Of a DNA stretch of 64,000 nucleotides, positions 1 through 9,413 are shown piece by piece. The notes beneath the pieces were generated by a model. It was not told the DNA's origin, ran no database searches, and saw only the letters and a program-made list of their open reading frames with translations. The position numbers and the translations under genes are program-made. Source of the stretch: a virus. Each line of letters starts with the position of its first letter. The first letter of the stretch is position 1. The stretch covers positions 1 through 64,000 of IMG/VR virus record IMGVR_UViG_3300009365_003824, one strand, 5' to 3'.

Positions 1-495
1 ATGAAGAAATTTCGAGAATTTTGCCAAGATCAAGTGATTAGCGAAGCCGGTCCAGGCATTGGGGTACCAGGCGCATTGCCGGGTGGTCCTCCAGGCATGG
101 GTGGTCCTCCAGGTATGGGCGGTCCTCCAGGTATGGGCGGTCCTCCAGGTATGGGCGGTCCTATGGGTGGAATGCCACCTGGAATGCCTCCTCCGGGTGG
201 TGGGCTTAATCCTATTGGCGGCGGGCCTCTTGGTAGCGATCCGATGATGGGTGGTCCCGGTGGTGGCGGGCAACAACAAGCCCCCGTAAAGTTAAAACCA
301 TTAGATGTTTGGGGCGTTTTAGAGCGTATTTTGGGAATTGAAGATGGTCAATCAGATCAGAAACAAAAACCACAACAGCAGCAACCTCAACCTCCACAAC
401 CGCCTCAGCAACCGCCAGGACAACCTGGACAACCACCTGGACAACCACCAGGACAACCTGGAATGCCGCCTCAACCTCAACATTTGATGACTTAA
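1..495 (+). CDS. Pro/Gly-rich protein with T4 internal-protein-like leader
   Basis: 164 residues; the ATG is the first base of the window, so upstream signals are not visible. Residues 1-16 (MKKFREFCQDQVISEA) look like the T4 capsid-targeting leader of internal head proteins (MKTYQEFIAEA), including an I-S-E site where a gp21-type prohead protease could cut. The middle is a collagen-like GGPPGM repeat coded by 18-bp tandem repeats. A short ordered patch follows (LDVWGVLERILGIEDG, about residues 101-116), then a Q/P-rich tail of GQPPGQP repeats. The same leader and P/Q-rich tail occur in the protein at 7845-8408. Inference: packaged or injected virion protein. No enzymatic domain is recognised. 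Confidence 0.6.
   Translation: MKKFREFCQDQVISEAGPGIGVPGALPGGPPGMGGPPGMGGPPGMGGPPGMGGPMGGMPPGMPPPGGGLNPIGGGPLGSDPMMGGPGGGGQQQAPVKLKPLDVWGVLERILGIEDGQSDQKQKPQQQQPQPPQPPQQPPGQPGQPPGQPPGQPGMPPQPQHLMT
85..156 (+). repeat. Four tandem 18-bp repeats coding collagen-like GPPGMG units
   Basis: Four consecutive copies of ggtcctccaggtatgggc (the first copy has two substitutions), followed by a partial fifth copy. The unit is 18 bp, so copy-number change keeps the reading frame and would only lengthen or shorten the GGPPGM tract. Confidence 0.9.
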
Positions 496-533
496 TATTT
501 GACTTTTACATGCAGTTCAATTAAAATCCCTGC

Positions 534-1637
534 ATGGAAACTCTTATTTTTGCCGATATACATATCCATCCTCATAAAAAGCAAGTTGAAAGATTACAGG
601 ATTGTCTTGAAACTTTAGAGTGGGTATTCAAAACTGCCGTCGAACACAATGTCTCCAACATCGTTTGCGTAGGCGATCTCTTTGTCGATAGGCAGAAAAT
701 TGATATTTTAACATATCAACATACTTTCGAGATATTTCAGAAGTATGTTAAACTCAATCCTTTTAACATCTATCTTTTGGTCGGAAACCATGATATGTGG
801 TATTCCGACAACTGGGATGTTACCAGTCTCAAACCTCTCTCAGGACTCGATCACGTTCATGTGATTGACAAGCCTTGCACATTAAATCTGCTTCATTGTC
901 AAGCAGTATCTCAAATAGGCAGAGGCGTTCCTGAATATCCGGTGAGCTTTCTGCCTTACACTGATAATCCCCTAGATGCTCTAGCCACAATAGGCAACGA
1001 CAATGATTTTAAATTGTTGTTTGCTCACCTTGCTATAGATGGTGCGACCCTTAATACCAGAGCCAAAACCCGTAGTGAGGAAATGGTAGAACATGATGGG
1101 GAAATGGTAAAGATTAATTGTGATGTGTTTCAGAACTGGAATCAAGTTTTTCTTGGTCACTATCACGCAGCACAACAAATCACACCAAAAATAGAATATG
1201 TTGGCTCACCACTACAATTGAGCTACGGTGAGGCGTTTGATGAAAAACACGTCATTATTTACAACCACGAAACACACGAGAAGAAATACGTTGTAAATGA
1301 ATTTAGTCCCAAACACTTTATTTATACGGCAACCGAAGCACAAGACATTGATCCAGAAGGCGGATTTCTGAAAATCTTGACAGAAAGCCTCACCGATCCC
1401 GAAAACATAGACCTACAAAACAAGCTGTCGCCTCATTTTAAAGAGGTTAAAGTAGAGGCATTCAAGAAACGAAAGACAGAACAGGAAGAAGAAACCATAG
1501 AGGTTGCAAGGTCCATCTTGAACGACGAAGAAAAGATGGCTGAAAAATATCTCGATTGGAAAGGGACAAACGATTTAGACAAAGCTATTTTATTAAAGGT
1601 CTTTAATGAAATACGCAAGAGAACAACGAATGTCTAA
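534..1637 (+). CDS. sbcD: Recombination endonuclease subunit, gp47/SbcD-like
   Basis: 367 residues. Calcineurin-like metallophosphoesterase with the expected motifs in order: D-x-H (ADIHIH, residues 7-12), GD (about 47), GNHD (84-87), a histidine in FAHLAI and GHYH (about 208). This matches T4 gp47 / SbcD / Mre11, the nuclease partner of gp46/SbcC. In T4 the complex resects double-strand ends for recombination-dependent replication and helps degrade host DNA. The gene is the first of a three-gene overlapping unit ending with the gp46-like ATPase; its stop overlaps the next start by 8 bp. No strong Shine-Dalgarno sequence is seen before the ATG. Confidence 0.93.
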   Translation: METLIFADIHIHPHKKQVERLQDCLETLEWVFKTAVEHNVSNIVCVGDLFVDRQKIDILTYQHTFEIFQKYVKLNPFNIYLLVGNHDMWYSDNWDVTSLKPLSGLDHVHVIDKPCTLNLLHCQAVSQIGRGVPEYPVSFLPYTDNPLDALATIGNDNDFKLLFAHLAIDGATLNTRAKTRSEEMVEHDGEMVKINCDVFQNWNQVFLGHYHAAQQITPKIEYVGSPLQLSYGEAFDEKHVIIYNHETHEKKYVVNEFSPKHFIYTATEAQDIDPEGGFLKILTESLTDPENIDLQNKLSPHFKEVKVEAFKKRKTEQEEETIEVARSILNDEEKMAEKYLDWKGTNDLDKAILLKVFNEIRKRTTNV

Positions 1638-1902
1638 ATTAGATTTTATCCAAGTATGTTTGAGTCACGGAATACCAGAGGAAAACGCACAAGAGGCATG
1701 GACAAGATTAAGCAACCTAAAGGTCAAAATTCGCAAGAATTGGGATTTAATTGAACAAATGCGAGAAAGAGAACCCACCGAAAGGCTGACACTTAGGAAA
1801 GTGGCGGCTGAAATGGGGATCGAATACACGCCTTCGGAGGTTGATAACCTGATAGATGTTATAGGAATAATTCAGGATCAAATGGAATATGAGGAAAATT
1901 AG
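1630..1902 (+). CDS. Small helical protein between gp47 and gp46
   Basis: 90 residues from the ATG at 1630; an in-frame upstream ATG at 1606 would lie deep inside the gp47 gene and is less likely. It overlaps the gp47-like gene by 8 bp and the gp46-like gene by 14 bp, so the three are probably translationally coupled. The sequence is charged and mostly helical, with a possible small helix-turn-helix (RLTLRKVAAEMGIEYTPSEV). I do not recognise the family. Position suggests a link to the nuclease complex, but that is inference from context only. Confidence 0.75.
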   Translation: MSKLDFIQVCLSHGIPEENAQEAWTRLSNLKVKIRKNWDLIEQMREREPTERLTLRKVAAEMGIEYTPSEVDNLIDVIGIIQDQMEYEEN

Positions 1903-3871
1903 TTTCAAATACATCAAAGCAGTTAATTTCTTATGCTTTGGACCTGAAGGAATAGAAATCCATTTCGATGATTATGGAAATGTAATCCAAGTCTTTGGTT
2001 TGGTGGTTGAAACCGGCAGAAGTAACGGATCTGGTAAAAGCACAATACCAGAAATAGCCACCTATGCGCTGTATGGCAAAACAATAAAGCCACACAATAA
2101 AATTAAAACCAATATATTTCATAACAAAGTTGGCAACAAACTGCATGTTGAGGTTCATTGGGACAAATACAAGGTCATTCGTAAACGAAAGCCCGACAAG
2201 CTGGAATTATACGAATTAGTAGATGGTCAGTGGAAAGACATCAGCCGAGGATCGGGTAAAATTGCCACCCAAGATTTAATTATATCCAAAATAGGCATGA
2301 ACTATGAGACATTTGTTAATGTCGTCATGTTTACCGATAAAAATGATGAAGCATTCTTAGAATGTGAACTTGCTGATAAACGAAAAATTGCTGAGAATTT
2401 ATTGTCCCTTGAAAAATACAGGATGTATGCCAATACCGTCAAGGAAATGCGAAAAGACCTGAAAGATGAATTAAAAGTCTTGATAAGAGACTACGAAAGG
2501 ATGACTTTAGATCGTGATTCCGCTGCTGCTAGGATACAGTCAGTTGAAAATCAAAACGAACAGTGGGTTTCTAATCTTAAATTTGAAATGAAGCAATTGA
2601 TGGAGAAGATTAAATCTCTAAAAACTGAGATGCAAACCACAGATGAGGGGGCGGCTCTTTTGGCTTGGCAAAAAGCTCAAGACAGTATTGCTAGGATACG
2701 CCTTGAAATCGAAGATTGTGAGGGCAAAAAAGCAGAGTCAAATGAGATGCATCAAAAACTTCAAACTAAAAGAGATTCTTACTCCACAGCGGCTCACAAA
2801 ATTAAACTTGATATTCAAACCATACAACAAGAGATAGAGCGAGCCAATAAAGAGATCGCATCGGACATGGCCTTTATCGAGGGTATAGCAGACAAAAAAG
2901 GAACACGTTGTCCTGCTTGTTTGGGTTTGGTAGGGGAAGACAACCACAATCATGCTGTAAATTCCCGCAAAGATAACCTAGCACAATTAGAGTTTCTAAT
3001 TGAAACCCACAAGAGCACCCTTGCAGACAAAGATAAAGAGGCGACTGACAAAGAAGGTGTCATTAAAAAAATCAGAATGCATATAGCAGTCCTTGAAGGC
3101 AGCAGGGGCGAGATAGACGCTAGAATCAGTAAGTTAAATCAAGAGCTTGCTCGCTTCTCCAAAGTCCCTCGACCCGAAGGTGACAACGTAGCACTGCTTT
3201 TGGAGAAGGAAATAGATCAATTAAAGAAAGAGTTGATAAAGAAGAAGGGTGCTTTTGATAGCGGCAAGACTCCCTATACGCAAATTTTAGAAGATGCACG
3301 TAACGAATTGCAAACCAAAGAAACCGAATGTGCGGATAAGAAGAAAGATTTAGAAGAGAAAGAATCGCTCTTACCCTACTATGATTACTGGTTTGAAGGA
3401 TTTGGCGATACTGGGATACGAAAGCTGATTATTTCTGATGTTGTTCCAGCTTTGAACGAAAGTATTGCTCGTTGGATTAATGTTTTGTTGGATGGAGCCT
3501 ACAGTTTGAAATTAGACAGTGAATTAAACGAGACAATTGAAAGAAATCCCGCTGATGGCGATCCGTTTGTCTATCACGCTATGTCTCGTGGAGAACAGAG
3601 AACTTTGAACCTATCCATCTCCCGTGCCTTCGCTCATGTGATGGCATTAAGTTGGGGATGTATACCATCTTTTATCTTCCTAGATGAAGTGGGTTCCAAT
3701 ATTGATGAAATCGGTAAAGAGTCTGTTTATAAGATGATTTTAGAATTATCTCAAGAGCAACAAGTGTTCGTAACGACACACGATAAGCAGCTACAGGATT
3801 TATTAAAAGGCCACAGTGAGGTTCATCTTAGAAGAGAAAATGGCTTTACAATTCTCTCAAATGAAAATTAA
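1889..3871 (+). CDS. sbcC: Recombination nuclease ATPase subunit, gp46/SbcC-like
   Basis: 660 residues. Walker A GRSNGSGKST (about 43-52), a long coiled coil, a zinc-hook CPAC (C341, C344) at its middle, a second coiled coil, an ABC signature region (SRGEQRTLNLS), Walker B FIFLDE (595-600) and a final switch histidine (VTTHDKQ). This is the Rad50/SbcC/T4 gp46 layout. The protein pairs with the gp47-like nuclease coded just upstream and acts in end processing. At 660 residues it is close to T4 gp46 and much shorter than bacterial SbcC, as expected for a phage type. A 126-bp gap without recognised signals separates it from the reductase gene. Confidence 0.94.
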   Translation: MRKISFKYIKAVNFLCFGPEGIEIHFDDYGNVIQVFGLVVETGRSNGSGKSTIPEIATYALYGKTIKPHNKIKTNIFHNKVGNKLHVEVHWDKYKVIRKRKPDKLELYELVDGQWKDISRGSGKIATQDLIISKIGMNYETFVNVVMFTDKNDEAFLECELADKRKIAENLLSLEKYRMYANTVKEMRKDLKDELKVLIRDYERMTLDRDSAAARIQSVENQNEQWVSNLKFEMKQLMEKIKSLKTEMQTTDEGAALLAWQKAQDSIARIRLEIEDCEGKKAESNEMHQKLQTKRDSYSTAAHKIKLDIQTIQQEIERANKEIASDMAFIEGIADKKGTRCPACLGLVGEDNHNHAVNSRKDNLAQLEFLIETHKSTLADKDKEATDKEGVIKKIRMHIAVLEGSRGEIDARISKLNQELARFSKVPRPEGDNVALLLEKEIDQLKKELIKKKGAFDSGKTPYTQILEDARNELQTKETECADKKKDLEEKESLLPYYDYWFEGFGDTGIRKLIISDVVPALNESIARWINVLLDGAYSLKLDSELNETIERNPADGDPFVYHAMSRGEQRTLNLSISRAFAHVMALSWGCIPSFIFLDEVGSNIDEIGKESVYKMILELSQEQQVFVTTHDKQLQDLLKGHSEVHLRRENGFTILSNEN

Positions 3872-3997
3872 TACTTGAATAAATTCTGCGTGTCACTATA
3901 CTTACGAATCGTTCCAATTAATAGTGGATATTTTTGATTCATAACACTTACATATCTTCTACCGTGTTACTTAGAATGTGAATCTGAAAGGGTGATT

Positions 3998-6199
3998 ATG
4001 TCAATTAAGGCTTTGCAGAATTATACCTATTATTCAAGGTATGCTTGTTATAAAGAGAATGAAAAGAGACGTGAAACGTGGTCAGAAGCAGTAGACCGCA
4101 TGATGGATATGCACCTTAGAAAATATCCTGATATGGGAGAGGAAATTGAATGGATTAGACCACTGATAAAGGAAAAAAGATTCTTAGGATCGCAGCGAGC
4201 ATTGCAGTTCGGCGGTCATCCCATCGAAAAGAAAAATGCTAGGCTTTACAATTGCAGTTTTAGCTACTGTGATAGGCCACGTTTTTTTCAAGAAGCTCTA
4301 TGGATGCTCCTGTGTGGCTCCGGTGTCGGTTTCTCCATGCAGAAGCATCATGTAGATAAACTTCCAGAAATTAGAGGCGTAGATAACACGGATGTTGAAA
4401 CCTTCATCATACCTGATTCTATTGAAGGTTGGTCAGATGCTTTAGGAATATTAGTGGCAACTTATATGCCACACGCTGATTACCCAGACTGGTATGGGAA
4501 AACAGTAAGATTTGATTTTGATGAAATTAGACCTGCTGGATCTTACCTGTCCTCTGGCGTCGGTAAAGCCCCCGGCCCTGAACCTCTACGCAAGTCTCTA
4601 GTTAAAATCAGAGACTTGTTAGAATTGTGTGTTGAAGAAGGCCGCACTAAATTAAGACCAATTGATGCTTATGATATTGTCATGCACGCATCTGACGCTG
4701 TTTTGAGTGGAGGAGTGCGAAGATCAGCCACCATTTGTTTGTTTAGTCTTGACGATGAAGAAATGATAGCCGCCAAGACTGGCAACTGGTTTTATGAAAA
4801 CCCGCAACGTGCCCGTTCAAACAACTCAGTAGTGCTCATAAGAGGCGAAACATCCAAAGAGGATTTCCTCAATATAATTGGGGCGGTTCGTGAATATGGC
4901 GAACCAGGGTTCTTTTGGACCGATGATCTAGAAGCTGGGTTCAATCCTTGTGGAGAAATAGGTCTTTTCGCCAAGAATGAACAAGGTGAATCTGGTTGGC
5001 AAGTTTGCAACCTTTGTGAAATTAATGGTAAGAAAATAAGATGCGAAGAAGACTTTGCATTAGCAGCCAGAGGCGCAGCAATTCTTGGAACACTTCAAGC
5101 TGGTTACACTGATTTTGAATATCTTGGACCCATCTCAGAGTCTATAATTCGTAAAGAGGCTTTATTGGGGGTTTCTATTACTGGAATGATGGACAATCCA
5201 GATATTATTTTCGATCCAGACACACAAAAGAAAATGGCTCGGCTTGTTGTTAAGACTAATAAATGGATGGCAAAAAAGATCGACATCAATCCAGCAGCTA
5301 GAACCACTTGTGTAAAACCTGCGGGAACTACATCCTGTGTTTTAGGCACAGCCAGTGGTATTCACCCACACCACGCTAGAAGATACTTTAGGCGGGTTCA
5401 AGGCAATTCACTTGAACCCGTTTTAGGTTATTTCAAATCATACAACTCAGTTGCAGTTGAAGGCAGCGTGTGGGCAGCAAACAAGACAGATGAAGTTATT
5501 ACCTTTTGTGTTGAGGTTCCTGACGGAGCGAAAACAAAGAACCAGATTTCCGCCATCGATCTTCTTGAACATGTTAAATCTACACAGAGACATTGGGTAG
5601 AAAGCGGCAAGGTTGCTGATAATTGCAGTCAGCCTTGGTTGTCCCACAATGTCTCTAATACAATTAATATCCGAGATGATGAGTGGGACGACGTAGCAGA
5701 CTATATCTATAAGAACAGAAAGTGGTTTGCGGGAATCTCTTTATTGCCAGCATCAGGTGATTTAGATTATCCTCAAGCCCCGATGGTAAAGGTTAAGCTG
5801 CCTACGGAAGTCCTAAGAGAATATGGAGATGGGGCGTTAATGGCGTCGGGTTTAGTAGTAGATGGATTACATGCTTTTGGTAATAATCTTTGGGCTGCAT
5901 GTGATGCTGTAATGGGTCTTGGAGATGAATTAATAGAACCCAGTAATGGAGAACACCGTTATTGGGAAAAGAAAATGGATTGGGTAAGAAGAATGAGACA
6001 GTTCGCTGATAGGTATTTAAATGGTGATCTTAAAAAGACCACTTATTTACTTAAAGATGTGAATAATTGGAAGCATTGGTTGGATTTAAACCGTGAATAC
6101 AAAGATGTTCCCTACGACCAATTCATTGAAGAAGAAAACAACGTAGAATTGAAGGAAACCGTGGCTTGTGCTGGTGGTGTTTGTGAATTGCATGTCTGA
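3998..6199 (+). CDS. nrdJ: Class II (adenosylcobalamin-dependent) ribonucleotide reductase
   Basis: 733 residues from the ATG at 3998, which has gaaaggg about 6 nt upstream; a GTG two codons earlier is possible. Monomeric RTPR-type reductase: N-terminal redox cysteine in YNCSF (C86), the radical site NPCGEI (N316, C318, E320), partner cysteines in VCNLCEI, and a C-terminal C-x4-C pair (CAGGVC) that re-reduces the active site. It makes deoxynucleotides without oxygen and depends on host B12. It is followed after 11 bp by CTP synthase, so the two form a nucleotide-supply unit. The 126-bp leader is too short for a cobalamin riboswitch and none was seen. Confidence 0.93.
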   Translation: MSIKALQNYTYYSRYACYKENEKRRETWSEAVDRMMDMHLRKYPDMGEEIEWIRPLIKEKRFLGSQRALQFGGHPIEKKNARLYNCSFSYCDRPRFFQEALWMLLCGSGVGFSMQKHHVDKLPEIRGVDNTDVETFIIPDSIEGWSDALGILVATYMPHADYPDWYGKTVRFDFDEIRPAGSYLSSGVGKAPGPEPLRKSLVKIRDLLELCVEEGRTKLRPIDAYDIVMHASDAVLSGGVRRSATICLFSLDDEEMIAAKTGNWFYENPQRARSNNSVVLIRGETSKEDFLNIIGAVREYGEPGFFWTDDLEAGFNPCGEIGLFAKNEQGESGWQVCNLCEINGKKIRCEEDFALAARGAAILGTLQAGYTDFEYLGPISESIIRKEALLGVSITGMMDNPDIIFDPDTQKKMARLVVKTNKWMAKKIDINPAARTTCVKPAGTTSCVLGTASGIHPHHARRYFRRVQGNSLEPVLGYFKSYNSVAVEGSVWAANKTDEVITFCVEVPDGAKTKNQISAIDLLEHVKSTQRHWVESGKVADNCSQPWLSHNVSNTINIRDDEWDDVADYIYKNRKWFAGISLLPASGDLDYPQAPMVKVKLPTEVLREYGDGALMASGLVVDGLHAFGNNLWAACDAVMGLGDELIEPSNGEHRYWEKKMDWVRRMRQFADRYLNGDLKKTTYLLKDVNNWKHWLDLNREYKDVPYDQFIEEENNVELKETVACAGGVCELHV

Positions 6200-6210
6200 G
6201 GAAAGAAAAA

Positions 6211-7833
6211 ATGAAATCAATTATAGTCTGCGGTGGTGTCATCAGCGGAACTGGCAAAGGTATAGCAGCAGCATCTATCGGGCTGTTATTGAAATTAAGA
6301 GGTCAAAGTGTCCAATTAATTAAATTTGATCCATATTTGAACATCAATGCTGGTATTTTAGCTCCTCGTGAGCATGGGGAGTGCTTTCTGTGTGATGATG
6401 GCACAGAAACCGATTTAGATTTAGGCCATTATGAGCGAATTGTTGGGACCACAGTTTCCAAAGACAACATCTGCACATCTGGGACTATTTACAAAGAGTT
6501 GATTGAGGAACAAGAAGACGGCAAATACTTGGGGGACACCATTCAGGTGATCCCCCATGTTACTGACAAAATACAGAATCGCCTCTATAATTTAGGCAAA
6601 ACTTCTGACATTGTTATTGCTGAAATTGGCGGCACAGTAGGCGATACAGAATCGGGGCAGTTCTATCACGCTATAGCTAATTTTAAACAACGAAATTGGG
6701 ACGACTGCATCATTGCAATGGTCGCCCCGATACTTTGGATACCCACTATAAAAGAATTTAAAACAAAGCCCTTACAGGCTGCTGTGAAAGGCTTGCAGAG
6801 TTTTGGTATCCAACCAGAGATGTTGCTCTGTCGAGTGGACAGGCCGGTGCCTGACAATATATTAAATAAGGTTGCTAACCTGACCAACGTGCCCCGCGAG
6901 GCTGTGTTTGATGCCCCAGATGTTTCTACAATCTATAAGGTTCCCATTGAATTCTACAACAGGCATATTGATGATTTTGTTGCCGATAAATTTCGCATAA
7001 AAAGGACTGGTTGTAGAATCCACAAATATCGGGATTTAGTGGAAAAACATGCTGAAGTTACATCATGCGACGAAAGCGACACCCATGTATGCATTGGAAT
7101 TGTGGGTAAATATGAAAACTGCGATGAGGCTTACATTAGTCTAAAAGACGCCTTGTATCATGCAAGCGTAGCAAACGACATTAAGGTGGATATTAAATGG
7201 ATTAATGCAGAAACCCTTGAAAACTACAAGGACATGAGGGGGTTCAACAACCACTTTGGTGATGTAGATGGTGTGATTGTTCCTGGTGGTTTTGATGCGA
7301 GAGGGATAGAAGGCAAAATCAAGGCAACTAAATACTGTCGTGAAAAGAAGATCCCGTTTTTAGGTATTTGTTTAGGTTTGCAGTGTGCTGTAATTGAATA
7401 TGCTCGTTTAATGGGGGCAGAAACCGCCAATAGTCAAGAGTTCGATCCTGATACTGAGTTTCCTGTAGTTCATCTCATGGAAGAACAGAAGGCCGTCAAA
7501 AAGAAATCAGCTACAATGCGACTTGGAGCTTATGATTGTGCTTTAGCTAAAGACAGTCTTGCTCACGAGTTGTATAAAAAGAAAAACATTAGTGAAAGGC
7601 ACCGCCATAGATATGAAGTCAACGCTGATTTAGTCAATGAGTTTCCTGATTTTAACATTTCAGGATTGAATCCTCAAAGGAACCTAGTGGAGATCATGGA
7701 ACTAAAACGTGAGGTTCACCCTTATTTCATAGGGACGCAGGCTCATCCAGAGTTTAAAAGCAGATTAGACAAGCCAGCACCATTATTTAATGGTCTTGTG
7801 AAAGCAGCCATTCAAAAACGTAGAGAAGGTTAA
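6211..7833 (+). CDS. pyrG: CTP synthase
   Basis: 540 residues, full length for the family. The N-terminal synthase domain starts with a P-loop-like segment GGVISGTGKGIAAASIG. The C-terminal class I glutamine amidotransferase domain has the nucleophile C387 in GICLGLQ and the H-P-E of AHPEF near the end. It makes CTP from UTP, ATP and glutamine. Phage-coded CTP synthase is uncommon; here it sits with a reductase, and the window also codes cytidylyltransferase-type and LicD-like enzymes that would consume CTP or CDP-activated groups. The likely role is DNA precursor supply, glycan precursor supply, or both. Confidence 0.95.
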   Translation: MKSIIVCGGVISGTGKGIAAASIGLLLKLRGQSVQLIKFDPYLNINAGILAPREHGECFLCDDGTETDLDLGHYERIVGTTVSKDNICTSGTIYKELIEEQEDGKYLGDTIQVIPHVTDKIQNRLYNLGKTSDIVIAEIGGTVGDTESGQFYHAIANFKQRNWDDCIIAMVAPILWIPTIKEFKTKPLQAAVKGLQSFGIQPEMLLCRVDRPVPDNILNKVANLTNVPREAVFDAPDVSTIYKVPIEFYNRHIDDFVADKFRIKRTGCRIHKYRDLVEKHAEVTSCDESDTHVCIGIVGKYENCDEAYISLKDALYHASVANDIKVDIKWINAETLENYKDMRGFNNHFGDVDGVIVPGGFDARGIEGKIKATKYCREKKIPFLGICLGLQCAVIEYARLMGAETANSQEFDPDTEFPVVHLMEEQKAVKKKSATMRLGAYDCALAKDSLAHELYKKKNISERHRHRYEVNADLVNEFPDFNISGLNPQRNLVEIMELKREVHPYFIGTQAHPEFKSRLDKPAPLFNGLVKAAIQKRREG

Positions 7834-7844
7834 TAAATAATAAC

Positions 7845-8408
7845 ATGACAATGCAATTTAAAGACTTTCTTCTGAATGAAAACAGGGTCTATTTGGGCCA
7901 AAAAATAGGCGATATTTTAAGCGCTGTGCATGATTTACAGCAAGATGAACCGGGTATGGGCGAGCGACACTATGTTCGATTTGCTGAGAAGGTGGTTACA
8001 GCGATCAGGAGGGTTCTGCATAGTCCTTGGCCTAGAAGTGAACAACAGTATTTAAAAGACTTGCAGAAAATAGGGGTAGCTTTAGCTAAGACGATTGACG
8101 AAAAAGGCGAATTAAAACAAATTATGCCTAGCATAAAGACGGAGTTAGAGCAATTATCTGGTAAATTAGGAATGCCTGTTAATCAAATGGGCGTGCAACA
8201 AGGTGCTGAACCAGCACAATTGCCTGATGAAACACCAGAAGGGGACACAGCCCCAGAGCAACAACAGCAACAACAGCAGCCGCCCAATCCTCCAATGGAA
8301 CCTCAAATAGGAGGTCAACCTCCTATGCCTGGGACACCAGGACAGCCGCCAATGCCTGGGCAAGGTCAGCCCCCTCAGCAACCACCAATGGGGCAACCTC
8401 AATTTTAA
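7845..8408 (+). CDS. Putative internal head protein with leader and P/Q-rich tail
   Basis: 187 residues from ATG 7845 (a second ATG lies at 7851). The N-terminus MTMQFKDFLLNEN fits the capsid-targeting pattern, with an L-N-E site for a prohead protease. Residues about 20-105 are helical and ordered. The C-terminal 70 residues are low complexity with a QQQQQQQ run and repeated GQPPMPG, very like the tail of the protein at 1-495. Inference: packaged virion protein paralogous in design to that protein. No known domain is recognised. Confidence 0.65.
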   Translation: MTMQFKDFLLNENRVYLGQKIGDILSAVHDLQQDEPGMGERHYVRFAEKVVTAIRRVLHSPWPRSEQQYLKDLQKIGVALAKTIDEKGELKQIMPSIKTELEQLSGKLGMPVNQMGVQQGAEPAQLPDETPEGDTAPEQQQQQQQPPNPPMEPQIGGQPPMPGTPGQPPMPGQGQPPQQPPMGQPQF

Positions 8409-8417
8409 GGGGTTCCT

Positions 8418-9413
8418 ATGAAAGTGGTTTTAATTTTAGAGGGACTCAAGGGCGCATGTCCATTCTACAGATCCGTAGGCCCATTTAAGCGATTAGCCAA
8501 TAATATGGACCTAAAGGTTAGTGTTGTTGATATTTCTCAAGATGATAAACCTCTCTGGATGCACATAACAGATGCATCAGTGGTTTATTTTGAAAGACCA
8601 GTAACCCCTAAGATGCTAGAGTATTTTAGAGAAACAAGTGACATAGGAATTAAGACCTGGGTTGATTATGATGATAATTTAATGAATATACCTTCATGGA
8701 GAGCAGATGCAAGTCTGAATGTCCAACGAGGAAAGGTAATGAGAGAGTGTGCTAAATATGCTGATTTAGTGACTGTTTCAACCACTCCTTTAAAGAGAAT
8801 GTTTGATCGATTAGGTGAGACGGCACATGTGGTCCCTAATGCTTTTGATGATTTTCTTTTAAAAGATGGGTTTAAGATTTCTAACAAAAAAATGATTTTT
8901 TGGAGGGGTTCTGACACTCACGACAAAGACTTAGACATTCTTTTTGAAGCATACAGAAAAATTCACCCACTTCATAGTGATTGGTTATGGGTCGTAATTG
9001 GAGGAGGCGATCAATCATTCCTCAGAAACAAGAAGGGAACCATGTGTGTAGATTACAACCCTTCTTTGTTGGGCTATTTTAAAAAAACTCTAAATATAGG
9101 CCCAAGTATTTTGTTGTATCCCCTGGAAGATCACTTTTTTAATTATTGTAAATCAAATATAGCTTGGTTGGAAGCAACTTATTTTGGAGCAGTCACGGTG
9201 GCTCCTAATTTTTCAGAATGGAGCAAGAAAGGATGTATCCTAAACTATAAGGAACCCCAAGACATCCCAGAACGTATAATTAGGCTAATAGAAAATAGAG
9301 AATTAAGACACAGGCTGTATGTTAATTCTCGTAGGTTTATCAAAAAGAACTTGGTAATTGATGAAGTCAACAAAATAAGAAAGAGATTGTTAGGTGAATT
9401 ATGTCAAAATTAA
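8418..9413 (+). CDS. GT-B-fold glycosyltransferase (GT4-like)
   Basis: 331 residues, with aaggggt before the ATG. The N-terminal half has features of phage GT4-like enzymes: an early loop GACPFYRS, WVDYDDN and a segment ending VVPNAFD. The C-terminal half has IFWRGSDTHDKDL and a donor-site helix around WLEATYFGAVTVAP. It would transfer an activated sugar to a glycan; substrate cannot be read from sequence. Its stop overlaps the next glycosyltransferase by 13 bp, so the two are co-translated. Confidence 0.82.
   Translation: MKVVLILEGLKGACPFYRSVGPFKRLANNMDLKVSVVDISQDDKPLWMHITDASVVYFERPVTPKMLEYFRETSDIGIKTWVDYDDNLMNIPSWRADASLNVQRGKVMRECAKYADLVTVSTTPLKRMFDRLGETAHVVPNAFDDFLLKDGFKISNKKMIFWRGSDTHDKDLDILFEAYRKIHPLHSDWLWVVIGGGDQSFLRNKKGTMCVDYNPSLLGYFKKTLNIGPSILLYPLEDHFFNYCKSNIAWLEATYFGAVTVAPNFSEWSKKGCILNYKEPQDIPERIIRLIENRELRHRLYVNSRRFIKKNLVIDEVNKIRKRLLGELCQN

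Noticed and set aside
85-156. Regular repeats that could look like a CRISPR array
   Set aside because: The 18-bp units are adjacent without spacers and code in-frame GGPPGM.
3872-3997. Possible cobalamin riboswitch before the B12-dependent reductase
   Set aside because: Only 126 bp are available and no B12-box-like motif is seen.
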